DNA from: Pseudazoarcus pumilus
Lineage (GTDB): Bacteria > Pseudomonadota > Gammaproteobacteria > Burkholderiales > Rhodocyclaceae
Assembly: GCF_002872475.1 (NCBI RefSeq)
Contig: NZ_CP025682.1
Location: 2,542,001-2,606,000 of the forward strand
Length of the DNA: 64,000 nt
Direction: 5' to 3'
Part shown: piece after piece, positions 41,744-50,122 of the stretch
Numbering within the stretch: position 1 is the stretch's first letter
Layout of the letters: every line of letters starts with the position of its first letter
Notes under the pieces: model-generated
What the model saw: only the letters and a program-made list of their open reading frames with translations
Database searches by the model: none
What the model was told of the DNA's origin: nothing
Made by a program: the position numbers and the translations under genes

Positions 41744-42081
41744 CGTTCGTCCGTTTCGGGTCGGCCGATGCCCGGCGAGGCTGACCGACGATGCGCGCAT
41801 GATACCTGCTTGACGCCCTGCGCCGCCGCGTCGCCACACCGAAACGCCAGACCACGTCGCCGCCATTCTCGCAGTTCGGGATGAACCGCAGGCGACTGCC
41901 GACGCCGCCGCCCGATGCGGGCATGTCGCACCCTCTGCGCTCGTCGCGACCTGCGCAGAAGCGCCCGAGGACTGGCCTGCAAAAAAGCCACACTACCTGG
42001 CATACAGCCGGAAATGAGCATGGCAAAGGTCGTGCGGCTGGCGTATATCTGAAACATGGCGCACTGACATGGCAAATCCGG
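41744..42081. other. Divergent gap with a REP-like arm
   Basis: 338 bases between the DUF2304 gene and the diguanylate cyclase. It contains a REP right arm (41923-41955: ATGTCGCACCCTCTGCGCTC then GTCGCGACCTGCG). The cyclase frame is open back to 41881, through the repeat, so the start there is not favoured. No promoter is clear. Confidence 0.5.
41923..41955. repeat. REP-like right arm, copy H
   Basis: ATGTCGCACCCTCTGCGCTC then GTCGCGACCTGCG aligns with copy A (ATGTCGCACTCGCTGCGCTC then GTCACGACCTACG) with small gaps. Confidence 0.6.
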
Positions 42082-44289
42082 ATGTCTTCGCACGACGCCT
42101 CTCCGGACGGCAACCAAACGCCCCGGCGCCCTGGCAGCCGTCACGTACCGCGACTGGTCTGGATCACCGCCAGCCTCGTGGGCGCGATATTGCTCGCCAC
42201 CATGGGCTTCGTGATCCGCGGCCAGGAACAGGCCGAGGCACGCCTGATGGCCGAAGACACGGCGCGCACCTACGCCCTTCTCACGCAGAACATTCTCGAA
42301 GACGTCGACCGCGTGATCGGTGACGCCGCGCGCGACTGGTTCGCCGGCGGCGACGCCGGCCAGCGCCTGCACATCGAGCGCACGCTGCAGCGGCGCAAGC
42401 ACACCAGTCCGTACATCCTCGAACTGGTCCTGATCGACGCCGACGCACGTATCGTCGCCTGGACCGGCGACGGTGCGCCGCCCCCCGTGCATGATCGCCC
42501 CTACTACACCTTCCATCGCGACACGCCAGGCAGCGCGCTGCACGTCTCGCCCCCGCTGCGCTCGCGCGCGCACGACGGCGAATGGTTCTTCTCGCTGTCG
42601 CGCGCGGTGCGCGATAGCGACGGCCACCTGCTCGGCATCGGCGTCGCCGCGCTGCTTCCCGTCGCCATGCAGGGGCAATTCGACCGCCACCTCACCGACC
42701 CGCGCCAGTCCCTGTCGCTGGTGCACCGCGACGGGCTGCTGGTGTTCCGCATCCCGCGCGAACCCCTTGCGATCGGCACGGACATGAACCGCTATGCCCC
42801 ACCGGGCGGCGTCCCTTTCGGCGAGACCTTCGATGTCCCACAAGGGCTGCGCGGCGAGCGGCGGGCCGTGCATGTCCGCGAAGTACTCGACGGCTCGCTT
42901 CTGGTCGCCGGCACCAGCAATCTCGACATCGGCCTGGCCACCTGGCGCCTGGGCATGTTCTCGGCCGTCGGCCTGTGGGCGCTGTTCGTCGCACTGGGCT
43001 ATCTCGTGGTGCGCGAGCTCAACCGCCGCCACTTGCGCGAACAGGAAGCCTTCGCGCTGTATCACGAACTCTTCGAGGCCGCGCCCGACACGCTGTTCGT
43101 CATCGCCGTCGAAGCCGGCGGCCAGCGCTTCCGCTACGTCGCGGGCAACCCCGCCCTCGAATCGGGCATCGGCATCCCGCTGGATCGCTTCGTCGGCAGC
43201 ACGCCGCACGACCTGATGCCCGCCGACAAGGCCGACGCGCTGTGCGAGCGCTATCGCCGTTGCATGCTTGAACGCAGGCCGGAGCGATTCGAGGAAAGCT
43301 TCGACATGCCAGCCGGATGCGCTTACTGGATGATCGTGCTGGCACCCATCGTCCACCCGGTGTCAGGGCGCGTCGACCGCATCATCGGCATCGCACGCGA
43401 CATCACGCACGAACGCTCGCTGACCGAGCGCCTGCAGAGCATCACGTCCAACCTGCCCGGCTTCGTCTACCAGTTGCGGCGCGACGCACAAGGACGCTTC
43501 GAGTACGTCTATGCCAGCGAAGGCGTGGAGGACTTCGTCGGCATACCGCTCGACGCGGTGCTGGCCGACGCCGACACCTTGCTGCGACGCATCCATCCGG
43601 ACGATTTCGACCCGATCATCGCCGCGCGCCTCGACGACGCGCAACGGCTGGCCCCATGGCATGCCACCTTCCGCATGACCCACGCCGACGGCCGCACACA
43701 GTGGGTCGAGGCCCACGACACCGCCCAACGCCTGCCCGACGGCAGCATCCTGTGGACCGGCTACGCCAACGACGTCACCGAACGCAAACGGCTCGAGGAA
43801 CAGGTACGCCACCTGGCCCACCATGACACGCTCACCGGCCTGCCCAACCGCAGCCGCTTCATGGAGATCGCCGAGCGCGAACGGCGCCTGGCCGAGCGCC
43901 GCGGCAGCCGGCTGGCGCTGCTGTTCATCGATCTCGACCGCTTCAAGCCCGTCAACGACACCCACGGCCACGCCATCGGCGACCGCCTGCTGCAGCAGGC
44001 CGCCCACCGCATCACCGAATGCGTGCGCGCCACCGACGTCGCCGCCCGCCTTGGTGGCGACGAGTTCGTCGTGCTGCTGCAGGACGTCTCCGGGCCCGAG
44101 GATGCGATGCACGTGGCCGAGAAGATCCGCCGTGCCGTGTCGAATGAGTTTGTCGTCGAAGGTCTCACCCTCGAACTGTCGTGCAGCATCGGCGTGGCGC
44201 TGTATCCCGACGATGCGAGGACGGTTACCGAACTGATGCGGCGGGCGGACCAGGCGATGTATCTGGCCAAGGCGGCGGGCCGAAACTGA
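42082..44289 (+). CDS. dCACHE-PAS-PAS-GGDEF diguanylate cyclase
   Basis: 735-residue membrane sensor that would make cyclic di-GMP. Helix WITASLVGAILLATMGFVI is followed by a periplasmic double CACHE domain (DRPYYTFHRD, GEWFFSLSRAVRD), a second helix near residue 290-310, two PAS domains (about 330-455 and 460-575) and the GGDEF domain. The active site LGGDEF is at about 657-662, and RATD five residues before it is an inhibitory RxxD site, so product feedback is expected. The ATG at 42082 is preferred to 41881 because the earlier stretch covers a repeat. No EAL domain is present. Confidence 0.9.
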   Translation: MSSHDASPDGNQTPRRPGSRHVPRLVWITASLVGAILLATMGFVIRGQEQAEARLMAEDTARTYALLTQNILEDVDRVIGDAARDWFAGGDAGQRLHIERTLQRRKHTSPYILELVLIDADARIVAWTGDGAPPPVHDRPYYTFHRDTPGSALHVSPPLRSRAHDGEWFFSLSRAVRDSDGHLLGIGVAALLPVAMQGQFDRHLTDPRQSLSLVHRDGLLVFRIPREPLAIGTDMNRYAPPGGVPFGETFDVPQGLRGERRAVHVREVLDGSLLVAGTSNLDIGLATWRLGMFSAVGLWALFVALGYLVVRELNRRHLREQEAFALYHELFEAAPDTLFVIAVEAGGQRFRYVAGNPALESGIGIPLDRFVGSTPHDLMPADKADALCERYRRCMLERRPERFEESFDMPAGCAYWMIVLAPIVHPVSGRVDRIIGIARDITHERSLTERLQSITSNLPGFVYQLRRDAQGRFEYVYASEGVEDFVGIPLDAVLADADTLLRRIHPDDFDPIIAARLDDAQRLAPWHATFRMTHADGRTQWVEAHDTAQRLPDGSILWTGYANDVTERKRLEEQVRHLAHHDTLTGLPNRSRFMEIAERERRLAERRGSRLALLFIDLDRFKPVNDTHGHAIGDRLLQQAAHRITECVRATDVAARLGGDEFVVLLQDVSGPEDAMHVAEKIRRAVSNEFVVEGLTLELSCSIGVALYPDDARTVTELMRRADQAMYLAKAAGRN

Positions 44290-44472
44290 TTGCCCGAACA
44301 AGACTGCGCCGGCGCCCAGAATCAGCCACAATATGGCCTTTCCGCCAACTGCCCACCGCCGAGGCCATGTCACACGGCACCCGCCCGATGTCCCCGCCAG
44401 CCCACCTGAAGCCGCGCGACGTCGCGCCTGCGGAGACCGCGGCTTGACTGACGGACAGCGAGCGCCGGTCCG

Positions 44473-46215
44473 ATGACCTGGCCGCCCTCGATGTTCGCAA
44501 CCGGGTGGCGGGACATCCGGCATCTGGCGCGAATCACCTTCCGCCTTCTCGATGGCGGACAGAAGCGCCGCTTCTGGCTGGTATCCGTCTGGGCTGGCCT
44601 GTTCTCGCTGCTCGAGATGCTGGTCGCCGCCATGGTGATCCCCTACGTGCAGTGCCTGGGCGGCCAGTGCAGCCCCGTTGTCGCGGACATCGCCGCGCCG
44701 ACCGGGCTGGGGGAGATTCCCTTCCTGACCATGCTGCTGTTCGCGATGATCACGCTCAAGCTGGCCGTCGAGGCGGGGCTCGCCTGGCGCACCGCCGGGC
44801 TGGCGCAGGAGGTGCAGCGCAGCACCGTCATGCGCCTTCTGTCAGCCTACATGCACCTGGGATGGAAGACCTTCCACTCGCGCAACCGCGCCCACTACTA
44901 CCGGCGCTGCGCTTCCACCGCGGTGGAAGCGGCGGCCACCTGCCAGCAGGTCATGGCAATCGTCTCGTCGAGCCTCGTCATCGCGCTGCTGACCGCGCTC
45001 ATGATCTGGCAGAACCCACCTGTCGCGCTGGCCCTGATCGCGGGCTTCGCACTGGTCAACATGGTCACGCAGCACCTCATTTCGGCCGCCCAGAAAAGAG
45101 CCGCCCTGGAGCGCGAGAACGCCCTCCATCGCTGGAATACCGGCATGGCCGAAGCCTTCGCCTCGTTTCGCGAAATTCGCACCTACGGTACGGAAGGGCT
45201 GTTCCTGCAACACGTCTCCGACGCAACGGACCGCCTCGCCACCACCAACCGCTCGCTGAGCTTTCTCCCCGCACTGCCCCGGTTGGTCATGGATTTCGGC
45301 GTACTCGCCGTGCTGCTGTCGGTGGTTACGCTGTGGCTCAACCTCGGACGTCCCATCGGCGGCCTGCTGCCACACCTCGTGTTCTACGCGGTGGTGGCGC
45401 GCACGCTGCTTCCCGCGATGATGATTCTAGGCAAGAACCGCGCGGAGGCCCGCGCATCTTCGCTGAACATCGAACTGGTTCTGCAGGAACTCGACGAGGC
45501 CGACCGGGCCCGGGTCGAGCGGATCGGCGTGCCGGTGACACCGTCCGATACGTCATGCTTCGTCCTCGACAACGTCTGCTTTCGTCACGAGCGCGACGCC
45601 GCTCCGCTGCTCGACCGCATCTCGGCGACTTTCCCTCACCCGTCCTGGACCGCCATCACCGGCCCTTCGGGTGCGGGCAAATCTACGCTGCTCGAACTGC
45701 TGTGCGGCATCCATCAGCCCGACTCCGGCGAAGTACGCCACGCCTGGGTAGTGCGCGAGAGCGCCGAGGCGCCGCACATTGCCCTCGTACCCCAACACGT
45801 CGCGCTGCTCGACGCCAGCATCGCTGACAACATTGTGTTCGGATTCGACGCGGGCGAGCGGGCGCGCGTCGAACAGGCGCTGCGCCTGGCCTGCCTGGAC
45901 GACGTGGTTCGCGACCTGCCGGACGGCATCGACAGCCCGGTCGGGGCCGACGGGCTGAGCCTCTCCGGCGGTCAGCGCCAGCGCCTTGCGATCGCCCGTG
46001 CGCTCTACCGCAAGCCCGACCTTCTGCTCATCGACGAAGCCACCTCGGGCCTCGACCGCGACACTGAAGCCCGCCTCTTCGACAACCTGCGCCGCTGGCG
46101 GCCAATGATGAGCGTCATCGCCATCTCGCACCGCACGGAGACGCTCGCGGTCTTCGATCGTCGCTATGATCTGCAGTCAGGTGCGCTGCGTGAGTTCTCT
46201 TCCCACCGCCTCTGA
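44473..46215 (+). CDS. PglK-like ABC exporter/flippase
   Basis: 580-residue half-transporter. Six membrane helices occupy residues about 30-330, followed by an ATPase with Walker A GPSGAGKST, signature LSLSGGQRQRL, Walker B LLLIDEATSGLD and switch ISHRTE. The membrane half resembles flippases for lipid-linked oligosaccharides (PglK) more than MsbA. It starts a rightward group with a mutase-like flavoprotein and a GtrA-like protein, which supports a role in exporting a lipid-linked glycan. An in-frame ATG at 44494 is an alternative start. Confidence 0.82.
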   Translation: MTWPPSMFATGWRDIRHLARITFRLLDGGQKRRFWLVSVWAGLFSLLEMLVAAMVIPYVQCLGGQCSPVVADIAAPTGLGEIPFLTMLLFAMITLKLAVEAGLAWRTAGLAQEVQRSTVMRLLSAYMHLGWKTFHSRNRAHYYRRCASTAVEAAATCQQVMAIVSSSLVIALLTALMIWQNPPVALALIAGFALVNMVTQHLISAAQKRAALERENALHRWNTGMAEAFASFREIRTYGTEGLFLQHVSDATDRLATTNRSLSFLPALPRLVMDFGVLAVLLSVVTLWLNLGRPIGGLLPHLVFYAVVARTLLPAMMILGKNRAEARASSLNIELVLQELDEADRARVERIGVPVTPSDTSCFVLDNVCFRHERDAAPLLDRISATFPHPSWTAITGPSGAGKSTLLELLCGIHQPDSGEVRHAWVVRESAEAPHIALVPQHVALLDASIADNIVFGFDAGERARVEQALRLACLDDVVRDLPDGIDSPVGADGLSLSGGQRQRLAIARALYRKPDLLLIDEATSGLDRDTEARLFDNLRRWRPMMSVIAISHRTETLAVFDRRYDLQSGALREFSSHRL

Positions 46216-46364
46216 CGCTTGGCCAACATTGTCCCCGCACGCAGGACAGGCCAACGCTCAGCACCTTCAATTGCACTGATCCACCTGCCACACCAGCCGG
46301 GATTACGCGCAAAAGCGAAGATTCTGCTAGTTTCGACGCACCCATCGAATCCGCAGGAGCACGC

Positions 46365-47789
46365 ATGCCCTCATCCGTTGCCGTGATCGGCGCCGGCCCG
46401 GCCGGCCTGACGGCCGCCCTGCAACTCGCCCGTCGCGGAATCGACGTCGAAGTCTTCGAGGCCGGCCCCCACGTCGGGGGCATGTCGCGCAGCTTCGACT
46501 TGTGGGGGCAGCGCGTGGACATTGGCCCGCACCGTTTCTACAGCAGCGATCCGCGCGTCAACGGTTTCTGGCTGGACATCATGGGGCGCGACTACTGCAT
46601 GGTCGAGCGGCTCACCCGCATCTACTACCGCAACCGCTTCTTCGACTATCCACTCAAGCCCTTCAATGCATTGAAAGGTCTGGGGCCGATGGAAGCCGCC
46701 CGCTGTCTGGCGAGCTACGCCGTGGTCAAACTGCGTCCGCCAGCCCACACGGACAACTTCGAAGCCTGGGTCACGAAACGCTTCGGTGCGCGCCTCTACG
46801 AAATCTTCTTCAAGTCCTACAGCGAAAAACTGTGGGGCATCCCGTGCGACCAGCTGGATTCCGACTTCGCCACCCAGCGCATCAAGAACTTCTCGCTGTT
46901 CGAGGCCGTTAAATCGGCGCTCATCGGTCGTCGCGGCAAAAAGCACAAGACGCTCATCGATCAGTTCGCCTATCCGCTACGCGGTGCCGGTGAAGTCTAC
47001 GAGCGCATGCATGCTTCACTGGCCGCACTTGGTGTGCTCGTGCATCTCGAAACGCCCATCACCGGCCTTCAGACCGCTCACCACGGCGCTGACACGCCGG
47101 CGATCAGCTTCCCGGACGGCAACGTGCGCAGGTTCGACCACATCGTTTCCACCATGCCACTTACCCGGCTCGTGGAGGGGCTGAGCGCACCGGCGGACGT
47201 ACTGCGCCACGCGAGGGCACTGACATTCCGCAACACGATTCTGGTCTACCTTCGCGTCAGCGGCGCAAATCCGTTCCCGGATCAATGGATCTACGTGCAT
47301 TCGGCCGGCCTGAAGACCGGGCGAATCACCAACTTCAGCAACTGGTCGCCGACAATCAATGCCGGCCAGACCGACACCATCCTGTGCATGGAATACTGGT
47401 GCAACGACGACGACCCGTTCTGGCGCACGGCAGATGACGAACTTGTGATCCTGGCCACCCGGGAGATCCACGCCACGGGGCTTGTCGCCGAAGGCCTGGT
47501 GCGCGATGGCATGGTGATGCGCGTACCCAAGTCGTACCCGGTCTACGCGCAGGACTACAAATCGCACCTGAAGCCCATCCAGGAATTCCTTGACGACCAG
47601 CGCGGCATCACCGCGATCGGACGCTACGGCGCCTTCAAGTACAACAACCAGGACCACAGCATCCTGATGGGCCTGCTCGCCGCCGAGAACATCACCGGCG
47701 AGGCCTCACACGATCTGTGGGCGCTCAACACCGACTACGAATACCAGGAGTCGGCCACCATCACCGCCACCGGGCTTTCTCGAGACTGA
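46365..47789 (+). CDS. UDP-galactopyranose mutase-like flavoprotein
   Basis: 474-residue FAD enzyme. N-terminal dinucleotide-binding VIGAGPAGLTAALQLARRG, then GGMSRSFDLWGQRVDIGPHRF, where the flavin-adjacent histidine of mutase-type enzymes stands. Later come FFKSYSEKLWGIPCDQL and, near the end, GRYGAFKYNNQDHSILMG, which also points to the UGM/protoporphyrinogen-oxidase-like superfamily. A clear AGGAG precedes the ATG. Neighbouring GtrA and flippase genes support an activated-sugar role, but a plain amine oxidase-type function cannot be excluded. Confidence 0.75.
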   Translation: MPSSVAVIGAGPAGLTAALQLARRGIDVEVFEAGPHVGGMSRSFDLWGQRVDIGPHRFYSSDPRVNGFWLDIMGRDYCMVERLTRIYYRNRFFDYPLKPFNALKGLGPMEAARCLASYAVVKLRPPAHTDNFEAWVTKRFGARLYEIFFKSYSEKLWGIPCDQLDSDFATQRIKNFSLFEAVKSALIGRRGKKHKTLIDQFAYPLRGAGEVYERMHASLAALGVLVHLETPITGLQTAHHGADTPAISFPDGNVRRFDHIVSTMPLTRLVEGLSAPADVLRHARALTFRNTILVYLRVSGANPFPDQWIYVHSAGLKTGRITNFSNWSPTINAGQTDTILCMEYWCNDDDPFWRTADDELVILATREIHATGLVAEGLVRDGMVMRVPKSYPVYAQDYKSHLKPIQEFLDDQRGITAIGRYGAFKYNNQDHSILMGLLAAENITGEASHDLWALNTDYEYQESATITATGLSRD

Positions 47790-48211
47790 TGTCGCGGATG
47801 CCCAAAGTTTCGCGCGAATTCTCCGCTTACTTCGCGTGCAGTGCGGCCGCCTTGGGTGTCGACTACGCCACATACTGGACCGTCGCACGCAACACTGCCG
47901 CCAGCCTGGAGTGGGCAGCCGTGATCGGCTATGGGGTGGGCATGGTCGTCGCCTACGCGCTGCTCATCCGGTTCGTTTTCCCGCAAGGATGGTTGCGCAG
48001 CCGGCGCAAGCTCGAAGCCACGCTGTTCGCCCTCACCGGACTTTTGGGGCTGCTGCTGACCTATGTCTCGGTGGCGCTGGTCGTATCTCTGCTGGGAGAA
48101 CACCTGCATACCGCCAAGATCGTCGCGGCCGGCGTCAGTTTCACCGGGGTCTTCGTCGTGCGCAAACTGGTGGTTTTCCGCTCCGAAGCACTCAACCACA
48201 ACGCCCCCTGA
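47789..48211 (+). CDS. GtrA-like membrane protein
   Basis: 140-residue protein with four hydrophobic segments (YFACSAAALGVDYATYW, AAVIGYGVGMVVAYALLIRFVF, LFALTGLLGLLLTYVSVALVV, a last one ending VFVVRKLVVF). This is the GtrA pattern, whose members help move undecaprenyl-linked sugars across the membrane. The ATG overlaps the stop of the flavoprotein gene (TGATG), so they are coupled. Confidence 0.85.
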   Translation: MSRMPKVSREFSAYFACSAAALGVDYATYWTVARNTAASLEWAAVIGYGVGMVVAYALLIRFVFPQGWLRSRRKLEATLFALTGLLGLLLTYVSVALVVSLLGEHLHTAKIVAAGVSFTGVFVVRKLVVFRSEALNHNAP

Positions 48212-48238
48212 TAGTTCGTTGGCGGCACCACCCGCGCG

Positions 48239-50122
48239 TCAGTCGCCGACTCTCATCAACTCGTAGCCGCTTATGCTCAACCGGGATTCCTTGCCCACAT
48301 GCACTCGGACCTCGACCTGCCGCTCCGGACGAGGGATCACGAAGGTCAAGTCCGCGACGACGTCGCTCCCGGGCTTGAACGGCAGCTTCGCGTACGTTAC
48401 CCATCCGCCACGGGCGACCACATCGATCCAGGCACCCTCCGCGGCGGCAACATCCCCGAACATCCGCAAACGATAAGTGCCCGCGTCCAGCGCACGATAC
48501 GGCCCATAGAAAAGGGCCCCGCTCTTGCCCGTCGTGCGCACCCCGTGTTCACTCCGCCAGCCGACGTGCCCTGATTGCGACGCGAGTTCAGCGCCTTCAA
48601 ATGCCCAGCCATGGTTGCCCGATGCAACCTGAACTGCCCTTGTCTCCGGAATCCCGCGCTCGAGCAGCAGCCGCCACCCAGCGTGCTCTCCGGGAATGAA
48701 AGCCCGCTCCCTCAAGCGAAGCGGGCCCACATAGCGGTTTGCGTCGTCCACGCACCGATCAGGGCCCATGCGAACGCAAATGACGGGCAAGACGCCTTTT
48801 TCATCGATCACACGCTCTGCATAGGACCTGAGCGCCTCTCCGTTACCGTTCGCCCGACCTGCAACCCCGTACGCCTCTTCCCCCCTGAGCGTGGCATTCA
48901 TCACAGCCGACCAGGCGTAATCATAATCTCCGGTGTAGACCGCGCCATCGGCCACATCGACGAAAGGAGATGTCTGACGTACGAATTCATAATCGCTCAA
49001 CGCAACGAACGGCCTGTACAAGACAGCAGCAAGCAGCAAACCGGAAACAACCACTGCACCGTGGCGCAACCAGGGCCGAGGCATGGAAACTCCGGCAACC
49101 GCAATCGAAACGGGCACCGACACCGCGAACAGCGCAACGATGAAATAGCGCATGTGGTGTTGATTCACCTCCACCCAGGCATTCCCGGAAAAAAACAATA
49201 TCCATCCGAGCGAAAAGAAGGCGGCAAATGCTCCGGCGAGCGCGGGCCTCATGCCGCGAACGCCATTCGGGGCCGATCCCGAAAACCGCGACACCACCAT
49301 CAAGGCAAGGACCCCCAGGAGGATGGCCGCCAGCTTCGTCACATCCATTGCGTGGTACAGCCCGCCGAGCACCAGCGGCAATCCCTCTCGAAGGGTTTGC
49401 AATGCGAAGCCTCCGTAAACGCCGGTATCCGGCCCGGGAAACAGCCTCGCCACAACCCACCAAGCAGCAAATACACACCCCGCGATGAAACCGAACACCA
49501 CCGTATCTGCGTCGATGCGCCGACACACGACCATACGCGTGGAAACGACTGCCATGGCTGGCAGAAGGATGCTGAAATTGACCCCCGTCGCCAGCGCAAG
49601 CAACAGGGTCAGGCATGTGTAACGCACGATTCCGGCAGCCCGCCAGTCGAAGCACACCATCCACGCAAACGCGAGCAGCAGCAAAGAAAGCGGGTACTCG
49701 ACATGCCAGATCACGACCTCATAGACCGCATGATCCTCCAGGACCACCAGCCAGGCGCAGGCCTGCAGGACGAAAAGCGCACGCGCGTCAAATCCATTCC
49801 CGACCCCGCCCACCAAGCGCAGCACTTGAGCTGACCACACACGTAACAGCAGGAAGAATGTCAGCGATGGGAAGACAAGATTGGCAAGGAGATTCAACCC
49901 CGGCTCACGAATGATCGAGGTGAGCGCCGGACCGACGTTGAGAAGTCGATTCTGCTCCCAGAAGAACAAGCTGACGTTCTGCAACGACATCACCGAGTAG
50001 AGGATGACGTCCCCAATGACCCGATCGGGTGCGAAGCGGTTCACCGCCAATACGGACAAGGCCGCGACGAGGAGAACATCTACCCAGTAGCGCTTTGCGT
50101 AGACGGCGGCCCTTACGCTCAA
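48239..50122 (-). CDS. Large polytopic membrane protein with C-terminal soluble domain
   Basis: 627 residues. About ten hydrophobic segments span residues 15-375, including LTLLLALATGVNFSILLPAMAVV, followed by a soluble C-terminal region that ends in beta-rich sequence (TYRLRMFGDVAAAEG, ISGYELMRVGD). The start is a TTG overlapping the stop of the glycosyltransferase gene (TTGA). It ends the leftward polysaccharide unit. The layout recalls GT-C or O-antigen-modifying proteins, but no catalytic motif is certain and no family is claimed. Confidence 0.7.
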   Translation of the reverse strand: MSVRAAVYAKRYWVDVLLVAALSVLAVNRFAPDRVIGDVILYSVMSLQNVSLFFWEQNRLLNVGPALTSIIREPGLNLLANLVFPSLTFFLLLRVWSAQVLRLVGGVGNGFDARALFVLQACAWLVVLEDHAVYEVVIWHVEYPLSLLLLAFAWMVCFDWRAAGIVRYTCLTLLLALATGVNFSILLPAMAVVSTRMVVCRRIDADTVVFGFIAGCVFAAWWVVARLFPGPDTGVYGGFALQTLREGLPLVLGGLYHAMDVTKLAAILLGVLALMVVSRFSGSAPNGVRGMRPALAGAFAAFFSLGWILFFSGNAWVEVNQHHMRYFIVALFAVSVPVSIAVAGVSMPRPWLRHGAVVVSGLLLAAVLYRPFVALSDYEFVRQTSPFVDVADGAVYTGDYDYAWSAVMNATLRGEEAYGVAGRANGNGEALRSYAERVIDEKGVLPVICVRMGPDRCVDDANRYVGPLRLRERAFIPGEHAGWRLLLERGIPETRAVQVASGNHGWAFEGAELASQSGHVGWRSEHGVRTTGKSGALFYGPYRALDAGTYRLRMFGDVAAAEGAWIDVVARGGWVTYAKLPFKPGSDVVADLTFVIPRPERQVEVRVHVGKESRLSISGYELMRVGD